Positions 10,720 to 18,546 of a DNA stretch of 64,000 nucleotides are shown piece after piece. This DNA is from Streptomyces sp. TN58 (lineage in GTDB: Bacteria > Actinomycetota > Actinomycetes > Streptomycetales > Streptomycetaceae), in NCBI RefSeq assembly GCF_001941845.1, contig NZ_CP018870.1:5276001-5340000 (forward strand). Direction: 5' to 3'. Position numbers and translations under genes: made by a program. Numbering within the stretch: the stretch's first letter is position 1; every line of letters starts with the position of its first letter. The notes below the pieces were generated by a model. The model did not search any database and was not told the origin of the DNA. It saw only the letters and a list, made by a program, of their open reading frames with translations.

Positions 10720-11456
10720 GCGGCCTGGCCCTCCGGGGTGTCGGGGAGAGGGGAGGTGCCGGCGGTCACCGAGAGGCGGCCGTCGACCAGGGGCAGGCGG
10801 CGGTCCGCGGCGGCGGCGGTGGCCTCGTCGTCGGTGGCCAGCAGCACGGTGATGCCGTGGGAGCGGGCCGCGGTGGTCAGGGTCCGCAGCAGCAGGGCCC
10901 GGTCGGCCCGGTGCAGCGGGGCCGTGGGCTCGTCGGCGTAGAGCACGGACGGCACGGTGACCAGGGACCGGGCCAGGGCGACGCGCTGGCACTCCGCGCG
11001 GCTGAGCGCGGCGGGCCGCTTGCGGGCGAAGGCGCCGATGTCGAGGCGGTCGAGCCATTCGCAGGCGGCGTGCTTGGCGACGCGGTGGGAGGCCCCGGTG
11101 AGCAGCAGCGGCAGCGCGGCGTTCTCCCAGACCTTCAGTTCGGGCAGCAGCTGGGGCTCGGGGCCGAGCCAGCCGAAGCGGTCGCGGCGCAGCCGTTCGC
11201 GGGACAGGTCTCCCATGGTGTGCACGGGGACGCTGTTGAACCAGACCTCGCCCTCGGAGGGGAGCAGCTGCCCGGACAGGCACCGCAGCAGGGTCGTCTT
11301 GCCGCTGCCCCGGGCTCCCGTCAGGGCCACGATCTCGCCCTCGCGGACTCCGAGCGAGACATCGACGAGGGCGGGGGCACCGTCGTGCGCGTAGTGCAGG
11401 GACCGCGCCCACAGCACGTCGTTGTCCGGCGGGGCATTGTCCGGTGGGGCCACCAT
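10701..11456 (-). CDS. ABC transporter ATP-binding protein with degenerate signature motif
   Basis: A 251-residue ATPase: Walker A GARGSGKT near residue 45, Walker B VLYADEP near residue 165. The signature that should read LSGGQ is LSRAECQRVAL, and the switch region is LLATDDE without the usual histidine. The start ATG at 11456 follows GGAGG at ideal spacing and opens MVAPPDNAPPDND. The loss of the signature glycines and the switch histidine suggests slow or altered ATP turnover, or a partner that supplies a second site. It overlaps the permease gene, so the two should be made together. Confidence 0.85.
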   Translation of the reverse strand: MVAPPDNAPPDNDVLWARSLHYAHDGAPALVDVSLGVREGEIVALTGARGSGKTTLLRCLSGQLLPSEGEVWFNSVPVHTMGDLSRERLRRDRFGWLGPEPQLLPELKVWENAALPLLLTGASHRVAKHAACEWLDRLDIGAFARKRPAALSRAECQRVALARSLVTVPSVLYADEPTAPLHRADRALLLRTLTTAARSHGITVLLATDDEATAAAADRRLPLVDGRLSVTAGTSPLPDTPEGQAACSLSA

Positions 11457-11551
11457 GGCGTACACCTCCGTCCGAGGGAACGAAACGGAGCCCTTCCGGT
11501 CACTGGCGCCGTAGTCAGATGTAAGGAGATGAACCGCTTGGATGCTGACAG

Positions 11552-11604
11552 CACACGGCCCGGACCCCCGCGTTCTCACTCGAACGAGGGATCCGGGCCG
11601 TGTG
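11552..11604 (-). terminator. Terminator hairpin of the aminotransferase gene
   Basis: A 13-bp perfect stem pairs 11552-11564 with 11592-11604 (CACACGGCCCGGA and its complement). The loop itself can form a small CGTTC/GAACG hairpin. It lies 46 bases after the stop of the minus-strand aminotransferase and before the ABC ATPase leader, so it most likely ends the aminotransferase transcript. No T-run follows, as is usual in Streptomyces. Confidence 0.6.
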
Positions 11605-11649
11605 ATCGGACCATCGCACCGTCGGTCTGTCAGACCGTCCGAGGCCTGG

Positions 11650-13011
11650 TCAGAGCTTCGTCCACGCCTCGGTGAGCACCGTGCGCAGGATGCCTTCGAT
11701 CTCGTCGAAGGTCCCCTGGTCCGCGGTCAGCGGCGGCGCCAGCTGGATGACCGGGTCGCCGCGGTCGTCGGCCCGGCAGTACAGGCCGTTCTCGAAGAGC
11801 GCCTTGGACAGGAAGCCGTAGAGCACGCGCTCGGTCTCCTCGTCCGTGAAGGACTCCTTGGTGACCTTGTCCTTGACGAGCTCGATGCCGTAGAAGTAGC
11901 CGTTGCCGCGGACGTCGCCGACGATCGGCAGGTCGTGCAGCTTCTGCAGCGTCTTGAGGAAGGCGCCCTCGTTGTCCAGCACGTGCTGGTTGAGGCCTTC
12001 CTTGTCGAAGATGTCGAGGTTGGCGAGGGCCACGGCGGAGGACACCGGGTGTCCGCCGAAGGTGTAGCCGTGCAGGAAGGTGTTGTCGCCCTTGTAGAAC
12101 GGCTCCGCGATGCGGTCCGAGACGATGCAGGCGCCGATCGGGGAGTAGCCCGAGGTCATGCCCTTGGCGCAGGTGATCATGTCCGGTACGTAGTCGAACT
12201 TGTCACAGGCGAACATCGTGCCGAGGCGGCCGAAGGCGCAGATCGTCTCGTCGGAGACGAGGAGCACGTCGTACGCGTCGCAGATCTCGCGGACCCGCTG
12301 GAAGTAGCCGGGCGGCGGCGGGAAGCAGCCGCCGGCGTTCTGCACCGGCTCCAGGAAGACGGCGGCGACGGTGTCGGCGCCCTCGAAGAGGATCTGCTGC
12401 TCGATCTGGTCGGCGCACCAGCGGCCGAAGGCCTCGGGGTCGTCGCCGTAGATCGGGGCGCGGTAGATGTTGGTGTTCGGGACCTTGTGCGCACCCGGCA
12501 CCAGCGGCTCGAAGGGAGCCTTGAGGGCCGGCAGACCCGTGATCGACAGGGCGCCCTGCGGGGTGCCGTGGTAGGCGACCGCACGCGAGATGACCTTGTA
12601 CTTGGTGGGCTTGCCCTGCAGCTTGAAGAACTGCTTGGCCAGCTTCCAGGCGGTCTCGACGGCCTCGCCGCCGCCGGTGGTGAAGAAGACCTTGTTCAGG
12701 TCGCCCGGGGCGTAGTGCGCCAGGCGCTCGGCGAGCTCGACGGCCTTGGGGTGGGCGTAGGACCACACGGGGAAGAAGGCCAGTTCCTGCGCCTGCTTGT
12801 AGGCGACCTCGGCCAGCTCCTTGCGGCCGTGACCGGCGTTGACCACGAACAGGCCGGCGAGACCGTCGAGGTAGCGCTTGCCCTTGTCGTCGAAGATGTA
12901 CGTGCCCTCACCGCGGACGATGGTGGGGACGGGGGAGTTCTCGTAGGACGACATGCGGGTGAAGTGCATCCACAGGTGGTCGTACGCGGTCTTGGAGAGG
13001 TCCTGGGTCAC
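11650..13011 (-). CDS. Class III PLP-dependent aminotransferase (polyamine/beta-amino acid type)
   Basis: A 453-residue fold-type I aminotransferase. The N-terminus MTQDLSKTAYDHLWMHFTRM, the cofactor-phosphate loop TGGGEAVETAWK, the VSDETICAFGR segment with the PLP-ring Asp and the lysine in TCAKGMTSGYSP are the class III hallmarks. The best family fit is the omega-amino acid:pyruvate or putrescine/GABA-type aminotransferases. It starts at a GTG two bases after the stop of the Lrp regulator gene, so the two form one operon, divergent from an aminobutyraldehyde-type dehydrogenase. That context points to diamine or GABA breakdown; the exact amino donor is inferred. Confidence 0.88.
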   Translation of the reverse strand: MTQDLSKTAYDHLWMHFTRMSSYENSPVPTIVRGEGTYIFDDKGKRYLDGLAGLFVVNAGHGRKELAEVAYKQAQELAFFPVWSYAHPKAVELAERLAHYAPGDLNKVFFTTGGGEAVETAWKLAKQFFKLQGKPTKYKVISRAVAYHGTPQGALSITGLPALKAPFEPLVPGAHKVPNTNIYRAPIYGDDPEAFGRWCADQIEQQILFEGADTVAAVFLEPVQNAGGCFPPPPGYFQRVREICDAYDVLLVSDETICAFGRLGTMFACDKFDYVPDMITCAKGMTSGYSPIGACIVSDRIAEPFYKGDNTFLHGYTFGGHPVSSAVALANLDIFDKEGLNQHVLDNEGAFLKTLQKLHDLPIVGDVRGNGYFYGIELVKDKVTKESFTDEETERVLYGFLSKALFENGLYCRADDRGDPVIQLAPPLTADQGTFDEIEGILRTVLTEAWTKL

Positions 13012-13013
13012 GG

Positions 13014-13502
13014 TTATCGGGTTCCCCACATGTAGGTCTGCTTCTTCAGCTTCAGGTAAACGAAGCTTTCGGTAGATCGCACGCCGGGGAGCGTGCGGAT
13101 CCTCTTGTTGATCGTTTCCAGCAGGTGGTCGTCGTCCTCGCAGACGATCTCCACCATCAGGTCGAACGAGCCGGCGGTCATCACCACGTACTCGCACTCG
13201 GCCATGGCGGTCAGCGCGTCGGCCACCGGGTCGAGGTCGCCCTCGACGTTGATGCCGACCATGGCCTGACGCCGCAGGCCCACGGTGAGCGGGTCGGTGA
13301 CGGCGACGATCTGCATGACGCCCTGGTCGAGCAGCTTCTGCACGCGCTGGCGCACAGCCGCCTCCGACAGGCCGACGGCCTTGCCGATCGAGGCGTAAGG
13401 ACGGCGGCCGTCCTCCTGCAGTTGCTCGATGATCGCCAGGGACACAGCATCGACCGAAGGGGACGGTTGTCTGTTCCTGGAATCTGCGCTTCGACTGGCC
13501 AC
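13014..13502 (-). CDS. Lrp/AsnC-family transcriptional regulator
   Basis: A 162-residue regulator: an N-terminal helix-turn-helix (residues about 15-60, with YASIGKAVGLSEAAVRQRV as the recognition region) and a C-terminal ligand-binding RAM domain, with VMTAGSFDLMVEIVCEDD typical of the effector fold. The GTG at 13502 opens MASRSADSRN, the usual N-terminus for such proteins; a TTG at 13538 would add 12 residues. It is encoded ahead of the aminotransferase and back to back with the aldehyde dehydrogenase, so it very likely controls both promoters, and probably its own, in response to an amino compound. Confidence 0.9.
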   Translation of the reverse strand: MASRSADSRNRQPSPSVDAVSLAIIEQLQEDGRRPYASIGKAVGLSEAAVRQRVQKLLDQGVMQIVAVTDPLTVGLRRQAMVGINVEGDLDPVADALTAMAECEYVVMTAGSFDLMVEIVCEDDDHLLETINKRIRTLPGVRSTESFVYLKLKKQTYMWGTR

Positions 13503-13530
13503 GAGCCCACTGTGCACGAGGAGTCGTCTG

Positions 13531-13545
13531 TTCCGCAAGACGGAA
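13531..13545. promoter_or_regulatory. Candidate Lrp-type operator palindrome
   Basis: TTCCG-N5-CGGAA forms a 15-bp inverted repeat just upstream of the Lrp start and within the divergent promoter region (13503-13686). Fifteen base pairs with a central spacer is the usual shape of Lrp/AsnC boxes. The surrounding DNA is distinctly more AT-rich than the genes. A TAGGCT hexamer at 13634-13639 could be the -10 box for the dehydrogenase gene. Binding is inferred. Confidence 0.4.
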
Positions 13546-13686
13546 TCGATGAAATCCGTTGTTTGGCGACTCTGATCTCACCGATTTCGTAGGTGGTGGC
13601 CTTCGGGTCTGTCGAAAGCCTCCGCCCAGGGGCTAGGCTTGGTATTCGTCTCAATCGTTGGACATGTGATCAGGAGTGTGGCTGTA

Positions 13687-15126
13687 GTGACCACCGAACT
13701 GCGTCGTCTGCGCAACTACATCGGCGGGGAGTTCAAGGACGCCGCCGACGGGCGCACCACCGAGGTGGTCAACCCGGCCACCGGAGAGGTGTACGCGACC
13801 GCGCCGCTCTCGGGCCAGGCCGACGTCGACGCCGCCATGGCCGCCGCCGCGGCCGCGTTCCCGGGCTGGCGCGACACCACCCCCGCCGAGCGCCAGAAGG
13901 CGCTGCTGAAGATCGCCGACGCCTTCGAGGCGCGCGCGGACGAGCTCGTCGCCGCGGAGTCGGAGAACACCGGCAAGCCGCTGGGCCTCACGGCCAGCGA
14001 GGAGCTGCCGCCGATGGTGGACCAGATCCGCTTCTTCGCGGGCGCCGCCCGCCTGCTGGAGGGCCGCTCGGCCGGCGAGTACATGGACGGGATGACCTCG
14101 ATCATCCGCCGCGAGCCGGTCGGCGTGTGCGCCCAGGTCGCGCCGTGGAACTACCCGATGATGATGGCCGTCTGGAAGTTCGCCCCGGCCATCGCGGCGG
14201 GCAACACGGTCGTGCTCAAGCCCTCCGACACCACCCCGGCCTCCACCGTGCTGATGGCGGAGATCATCGACTCGGTCCTGCCCAAGGGCGTCTTCAACGT
14301 CATCTGCGGTGACCGCGAGACCGGCCGGGCGATGGTCGAGCACTCGACCCCGGCCATGGCCTCGATCACCGGCTCGGTGCGTGCGGGCATGCAGGTCGCC
14401 GAAAGCGCCTCCAAGGACGTCAAGCGCGTCCACCTGGAGCTCGGCGGCAAGGCCCCGGTCGTCGTCTTCGAGGACGCCGACATCCCCAAGGCCGTCGAGG
14501 ACATCGCGGTCGCCGGCTACTTCAACGCCGGCCAGGACTGCACCGCCGCCACCCGCGTGCTCGTGCACGAGTCGATCCACGACGAGTTCGTCGCCGCGCT
14601 GGCCAAGGCCGCCGCGGACACCAGGACCGGCGCGCCGGACGACGAGGACGTGCTGTACGGCCCGCTGAACAACCCGAACCAGCTCAAGCAGGTGGCGGGC
14701 TTCATCGAGCGGCTCCCCGCCCACGCCAAGGTCGAGGCGGGCGGCCACCAGGTCGGCGAGAAGGGCTACTTCTACGCCCCGACCGTGGTCTCCGGCCTCA
14801 AGCAGGACGACGAGATCATCCAGAACGAGGTCTTCGGCCCCGTCATCACCGTCCAGTCCTTCACGGACGAGTCCCAGGCCCTGGAGTACGCGAACGGCGT
14901 CGAGTTCGCCCTCGCCTCCTCCGTGTGGACCAAGGACCACGGCCGCGCGATGCGCATGTCCAAGAACCTCGACTTCGGCTGCGTGTGGATCAACACCCAC
15001 ATCCCGCTCGTCGCCGAGATGCCGCACGGCGGCTTCAAGAAGTCCGGCTACGGCAAGGACCTCTCCGCCTACGGCTTCGAGGACTACACACGCATCAAGC
15101 ACGTGATGACCTCGCTCGACGGCTGA
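13687..15126 (+). CDS. Aldehyde dehydrogenase, gamma-aminobutyraldehyde/betaine-aldehyde type
   Basis: A 479-residue NAD(P)-dependent aldehyde dehydrogenase. The cofactor glycine is in SITGSVRAG, the general-base Glu is in HLELGGKAPVVVF, and the nucleophile Cys is in FNAGQDCTAATRV. These AGQDCTA and ELGGKAP versions are typical of enzymes acting on aminoaldehydes. The GTG at 13687 follows AGGAG at 13672-13676. It is divergent from the Lrp and aminotransferase operon, which suggests joint regulation. A close paralogue lies at 22065-23579 in front of the polyamine transporter genes. Predicted role: oxidation of 4-aminobutanal or a related aldehyde to the acid. Confidence 0.9.
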   Translation: MTTELRRLRNYIGGEFKDAADGRTTEVVNPATGEVYATAPLSGQADVDAAMAAAAAAFPGWRDTTPAERQKALLKIADAFEARADELVAAESENTGKPLGLTASEELPPMVDQIRFFAGAARLLEGRSAGEYMDGMTSIIRREPVGVCAQVAPWNYPMMMAVWKFAPAIAAGNTVVLKPSDTTPASTVLMAEIIDSVLPKGVFNVICGDRETGRAMVEHSTPAMASITGSVRAGMQVAESASKDVKRVHLELGGKAPVVVFEDADIPKAVEDIAVAGYFNAGQDCTAATRVLVHESIHDEFVAALAKAAADTRTGAPDDEDVLYGPLNNPNQLKQVAGFIERLPAHAKVEAGGHQVGEKGYFYAPTVVSGLKQDDEIIQNEVFGPVITVQSFTDESQALEYANGVEFALASSVWTKDHGRAMRMSKNLDFGCVWINTHIPLVAEMPHGGFKKSGYGKDLSAYGFEDYTRIKHVMTSLDG

Positions 15127-15155
15127 CCGGCCGTACCGATCGCGGCAGGACCCTG

Positions 15156-15196
15156 AAGGGGCGGGCGGTGGACACATGTCCACCGCCCGCCCCTTT
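15156..15196 (+). terminator. Strong terminator hairpin after the aldehyde dehydrogenase
   Basis: A perfect 19-bp stem pairs 15156-15174 with 15177-15195 around a two-base turn (effectively a small loop), followed by TTTC. It begins 30 bases after the stop codon and clearly separates this unit from the membrane protein gene that follows. Confidence 0.85.
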
Positions 15197-15259
15197 CGCG
15201 TTCGCCGCCGGGCCCGCGGGACGGGGCGGACGGGCTCAGGTCACGGTCTCGAAACAGAA

Positions 15260-15295
15260 CTGAACATGTTCAAGCAAATGGCTGAACGTGTTCAG
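15260..15295. promoter_or_regulatory. Paired operator-like palindromes over a predicted promoter
   Basis: Two related 14-bp palindromes, CTGAACATGTTCAA at 15260-15273 and CTGAACGTGTTCAG at 15282-15295, lie with centres 22 bp apart, two turns of the helix. The second overlaps a plausible -35 (CTGAAC, 15282-15287). A TAGGCT -10 follows at 15305-15310, 17 bp further on, six bases before the ATG of the membrane protein gene. The shape suits a TetR- or GntR-type dimer pair repressing that gene. No regulator gene is adjacent, so the protein is unknown. Confidence 0.55.
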
Positions 15296-15316
15296 AAATG
15301 TGCGTAGGCTTTCCCC

Positions 15317-15784
15317 ATGATCGAGAGAAGCGCCCTTGAGCGGCGGATCCGTGTCTGGCTGATCGTCTTCGTCGTCTGCCTGGTGCTCAGCGGCATCACG
15401 GCCTTCCCCCTGGTCAGCGAGCTCCGCTGGTCCAACGCCCTGATCGACAACGTCTGGCTGCGCCGGGTGGGCGACGGACTGGACCGGGCGGACGCCGAAT
15501 ACCCCTTCCTCCTCTACGGAACCGACTGGCTCGCCTTCGCCCACCTCGTGATCGCCGTCTTCTTCTACGGCGTGTACCGCGACCCCGTCCGAAACATCTG
15601 GGTCGTCGAGGCCGGCATGATCGCCTGCGCCGGCGTGATCCCGCTGGCCCTGATCTGCGGCCCGATCCGCGGCATCCCCTTCTGGTGGAGCGTCATCGAC
15701 ATGGCCTTCGGCGTCTTCGGAGTGATCCCCCTGCTGATCCTGCGCCGCATGATCAAGCGCCTGGAGACCGAGACCGCCGCCTAG
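15317..15784 (+). CDS. Small uncharacterised membrane protein under apparent tight control
   Basis: A 155-residue protein with four hydrophobic helices (about residues 13-33, 66-88, 95-115 and 122-143), a basic N-terminus (RSALERRIR) and a basic C-terminus (RRMIKRLE). I do not recognise the family and see no catalytic motif. The start ATG lies six bases after a TAGGCT -10 box, so the mRNA is probably leaderless. The paired palindromes upstream suggest a dedicated repressor. It is bounded by strong terminators on both sides, so it is a single-gene unit. Confidence 0.75.
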   Translation: MIERSALERRIRVWLIVFVVCLVLSGITAFPLVSELRWSNALIDNVWLRRVGDGLDRADAEYPFLLYGTDWLAFAHLVIAVFFYGVYRDPVRNIWVVEAGMIACAGVIPLALICGPIRGIPFWWSVIDMAFGVFGVIPLLILRRMIKRLETETAA

Positions 15785-15843
15785 CTAGGGTCTGTATCGA
15801 GTTGCCCCGCGGCGTCCGCGGGGCAACTCGATACAGGCCCTAG
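15785..15843. terminator. Very long bidirectional terminator hairpin
   Basis: A near-perfect 28-bp inverted repeat: CTAGGG at 15785-15790 pairs with CCCTAG at 15838-15843, with one interior mismatch and a three-base CGT loop. It starts one base after the stop codon of the membrane protein gene. Flanked by CTAG at both ends, it could terminate transcription from both sides. Confidence 0.75.
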
Positions 15844-15864
15844 AGGCGAGTCGTTCCGAAGTGA

Positions 15865-16029
15865 TCAGTGGTCGTAGGTGGTCAGGGACCGTGTGATCGG
15901 CTGTCCGGTCCTGTGGTTGTGCCAGATCGCTGCGGCCGGCGCGAGGGCGCGTGGGGCGACGCGGACAGCGACACCCTCGAAGGTCCGGCCGCCGCGCCCC
16001 AGGCCGAGCCGGCCTTTGCGTTCGAAGGC
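15865..16029 (-). pseudogene. 3' remnant of an IS982-type transposase gene
   Basis: On the minus strand 54 codons end in a stop at 15865-15867 and read like the C-terminus of IS982-family transposases of Streptomyces: GGRTFEGVAVRVA near the middle, AAIWHNHRTGQPITRSL and the terminal TYDH. Upstream of this block the frame loses the expected sequence (no catalytic core, no helix-turn-helix), so only the tail survives. No terminal inverted repeats or target duplication are visible. The rest of 15844-16123 holds no gene I can support. Confidence 0.6.
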
Positions 16030-16123
16030 GGCGACGACCTTGCCCTCCGCGTGTCCCTGTCCGGCCCGAAATCGCCCGAACCCCGGCCTCATGTCCATGC
16101 CATCGATGTCATAGTCTGACGTT

Positions 16124-16594
16124 GTGTGGACAACGCTTGCGCCGCTCATCGGCGTCCTGCTCGGCGGGCTCATGTCGATACTGACCCAGCGCTCGGCAGG
16201 ACACGCCTTGGAACGCGGCGAGGCGCGCCGCAGTGCTCGTGAACTTGCCGAGGCGCGCCGTAACGAGCGTCTCACTCACCTCGTCGAATTTCTGTCTGCG
16301 GTGCAGGAAGCAGAACGAGTCGCGGTGGATCGGCATCACCACAACCTGGCTGACGAGCAGTGGCAGGCCCGGGCACGGCAGGTCCTTGACAGGGTGTGGG
16401 TGACGCAGAAGACGATCCACATACTGTGCGCGCCCGAGGTCGGCGAAGCGGCACGCAGCCTCGCCTGGGCAGTACAGGAGGTGATCAGAAAGGGCCCCGA
16501 AGACCCGGAAGATCCACAGGACGAGAAGGTCTGGGCGCACATACGTCCGAGTCGACAGGCATTCCTTGATCTCGTGCGCGACCAGCTGAGTTGA
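16124..16594 (+). CDS. Hypothetical protein, one membrane anchor plus helical domain
   Basis: A 156-residue protein: an N-terminal membrane helix (residues about 4-22), then a long Ala/Arg/Glu-rich segment (residues 27-55) with coiled-coil character, then a helical domain ending near the stop. No known motif. It starts at a GTG six bases after TAGTCT, again a leaderless pattern. Codon use is less GC-extreme than in neighbouring genes, and the gene adjoins a transposase remnant, which suggests acquired DNA. A 183-codon frame on the other strand covers the same bases but has no protein-like features. Confidence 0.55.
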   Translation: MWTTLAPLIGVLLGGLMSILTQRSAGHALERGEARRSARELAEARRNERLTHLVEFLSAVQEAERVAVDRHHHNLADEQWQARARQVLDRVWVTQKTIHILCAPEVGEAARSLAWAVQEVIRKGPEDPEDPQDEKVWAHIRPSRQAFLDLVRDQLS

Positions 16595-16697
16595 ACCCCG
16601 GGCGGGATTCAGCAGCTGTCGTGCACCTCGGAATGACTCGTCCAGTGCTGCGGTCGCCACGACGATGCCGAGGGCCGGTGTCGGCGCGGCGCGGACG

Positions 16698-17387
16698 TCA
16701 CCGACCGAACTCGGCCCGCACCGCCGTCAGCACGTCCACCCGGTTCGTGGTGATCGCGTCGACGCCCGCCGCGATGAGCCCCTTCATCGTCCGCCTGGTG
16801 TCGGCGGTCCAGGCCGACACCAGCAGGCCGTCCCGGTGCAGGGCGTCCGCCAGCTCCCGGCTCACTAGCCCGAAGCGGTAGTTGAGCCAGCGCGGCGCCA
16901 CCGCGTCGATCAGGACCCGCCGGGGCGGCGAGAGCGTGGTCCAGGTCAGCGCGATCTCCGCGCCGGGATCGGCCGCGCGGAGCGCCAGCATCGATCCCGG
17001 TCCGGCGCAGTAGAACGTACGCTCGCGCGCACCGCACTCCCGGACCAGGTCCACGACGCTGCGCACCGCCTCGGGCGTGGCGCCCGGGAGGTCGAGCATC
17101 AGCCGGCCCGCCCCGGCGTCCGTCAGCGCGTCGCGCAGCGTCGGGATGTCGTCCCCGGTCAGCTCCTTGAGCTGGGCGGCCGAGATCTCGTCGAGCCGCA
17201 CGTCGTGGTTCCACAGACGCTGGAGCGACTCGTCGTGGAGGAGGACCGGCACCCCGTCACGGGTCAGCCGTACGTCGACCTCGACCGCGTCCGCCCCGCG
17301 GGCGAAGGCGGAGCGGATGGAGGGCAGGGTGTTCTCACGGACGCGGTAGGGATCGCCGCGGTGGCCGATCGCAGTCAGGGTGCGCAT
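16698..17387 (-). CDS. Glycerophosphodiester phosphodiesterase family protein
   Basis: A 229-residue TIM-barrel enzyme with the family residues in place: the HRG...EN pair at residues 9-20 (GHRGDPYRVRENT), EVDVRLTRDGVPVLLHD near residues 36-53 with metal ligands Glu and Asp and the catalytic His, and a terminal AGVDAITTNRVD. It would hydrolyse glycerophosphodiesters to glycerol-3-phosphate and an alcohol. No signal peptide is present, so it is cytosolic. It follows the deaminase gene by 21 bases on the same strand, so the two may be co-transcribed. Confidence 0.9.
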   Translation of the reverse strand: MRTLTAIGHRGDPYRVRENTLPSIRSAFARGADAVEVDVRLTRDGVPVLLHDESLQRLWNHDVRLDEISAAQLKELTGDDIPTLRDALTDAGAGRLMLDLPGATPEAVRSVVDLVRECGARERTFYCAGPGSMLALRAADPGAEIALTWTTLSPPRRVLIDAVAPRWLNYRFGLVSRELADALHRDGLLVSAWTADTRRTMKGLIAAGVDAITTNRVDVLTAVRAEFGR

Positions 17388-17408
17388 GGCCCCATTCTCG
17401 GGGGGACG

Positions 17409-18434
17409 TCAGCGCGCGAGCCATTGCTCCGTGTACGTGTCGATCTCCGCGTTGAGCTTCTCCTTGCCGGCCGGGTCCAGGAAGGAGGCCTCGACGGCGT
17501 TCTTCGCGAGCTGCGCGAGCCCGCGCTCGTCGAGGTCGAGGAGGCGCGCGGCCACCGCGTACTCGTTGTTGAGGTCGGAGCCGAACATCGGCGGGTCGTC
17601 GCTGTTGATCGTGACGAGCACGCCCGCCGCGACCATCTCCCTGACCGGGTGCAGGTCGAGGTCGGTCACCGCGCGGGTGGCGATGTTCGAGGTCGGGCAG
17701 ACCTCCAGCGCGATGCGGTGCTCGGCCAGGTACGCGAGCAGCTCCGGGTCCTGGACGGAGCTGGTGCCGTGGCCGATGCGTTCGGCGCCCAGGTCGCGGA
17801 TGGCGTCCCAGACGGTCTCCGGGCCGGTGGTCTCGCCGGCGTGCGGCACGCTGTGCAGGCCGGCGGCCCGGGCCTGGTCGAAGTACGGCTTGAACTGCGG
17901 GCGCGGGACGCCGATCTCGGGTCCGCCGAGGCCGAAGGAGACCAGGCCCTCGGGGCGCAGGTCGACGGCGAGCCGCGCGGTCTCGGCGGCGGCTTCGAGG
18001 CCGGCCTCGCCGGGGATGTCGAAGCACCAGCGCAGGATGACGCCCAGCTCCTGCTCGGCGGCCTTGCGGGCGTCCTCGATGGCCTCCATGAAGGCCTTCT
18101 CTTCGATGCCGCGGCGGGTGGAGGAGTACGGGGTGATGGTCAGCTCGGCGTAGCGGATGTTCTGCCGGGCCATGTCGCGGGCGACCTCGAAGGTCAGCAG
18201 CCGCACGTCCTCGGGGGTGCGGACGAGGTCGACGACCGACAGGTAGACCTCGATGAAGTGGGCGAAGTCCGTGAAGGTGAAGTAGTCGGCGAGGGCGTCG
18301 GGGTCGGTGGGCACCTTCGAGTCCGGGTGCCGGGCGGCGAGCTCGGCCACGATGCGCGGTGAGGCCGAGCCGACGTGGTGGACGTGCAGCTCGGCCTTGG
18401 GCAGCCCCGCGATGAAGGGGTGCAGGTCGGTCAT
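17409..18434 (-). CDS. Adenosine-deaminase-fold enzyme, probably aminodeoxyfutalosine deaminase
   Basis: A 341-residue amidohydrolase. The first zinc ligands are in KAELHVHHVGSASP (His18 and His20), later ligands are in HAGETTGPETVWDAI and GHGTS, and the final Asp is in TINSDDPPMFGSDL. True adenosine deaminases read HLHLEGS; here the Glu after the HxH motif is Val, followed by SAS. From established work, a Streptomyces COG1816 protein once called adenosine deaminase acts on 6-aminodeoxyfutalosine in the menaquinone pathway, and I recall the same HxH..VGSAS form for it. The start ATG at 18434 follows GGAGG. Function is inferred from that resemblance. Confidence 0.8.
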   Translation of the reverse strand: MTDLHPFIAGLPKAELHVHHVGSASPRIVAELAARHPDSKVPTDPDALADYFTFTDFAHFIEVYLSVVDLVRTPEDVRLLTFEVARDMARQNIRYAELTITPYSSTRRGIEEKAFMEAIEDARKAAEQELGVILRWCFDIPGEAGLEAAAETARLAVDLRPEGLVSFGLGGPEIGVPRPQFKPYFDQARAAGLHSVPHAGETTGPETVWDAIRDLGAERIGHGTSSVQDPELLAYLAEHRIALEVCPTSNIATRAVTDLDLHPVREMVAAGVLVTINSDDPPMFGSDLNNEYAVAARLLDLDERGLAQLAKNAVEASFLDPAGKEKLNAEIDTYTEQWLAR

Positions 18435-18546
18435 GGGGGGTGCCTCCGGATGGGCGGGGGTGCGGGCAGGTCGCCCTCATCGTAGGCACGGCCGTGACTG
18501 TGGGTGGCAGCGCTTAGCATGGCCGTACGAGAGAGGGGGGCTCCGT

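Noticed and set aside
15868..16119. Forward-strand hypothetical gene of about 83 codons
   Set aside because: It is antisense to the transposase tail, which has real family likeness; the forward translation does not look like a protein.
16109..16660. Minus-strand 183-codon gene opposite the 16124 gene
   Set aside because: No membrane or domain pattern, Cys/His/Phe-rich translation, and the plus frame has a promoter and a sensible N-terminal membrane helix.
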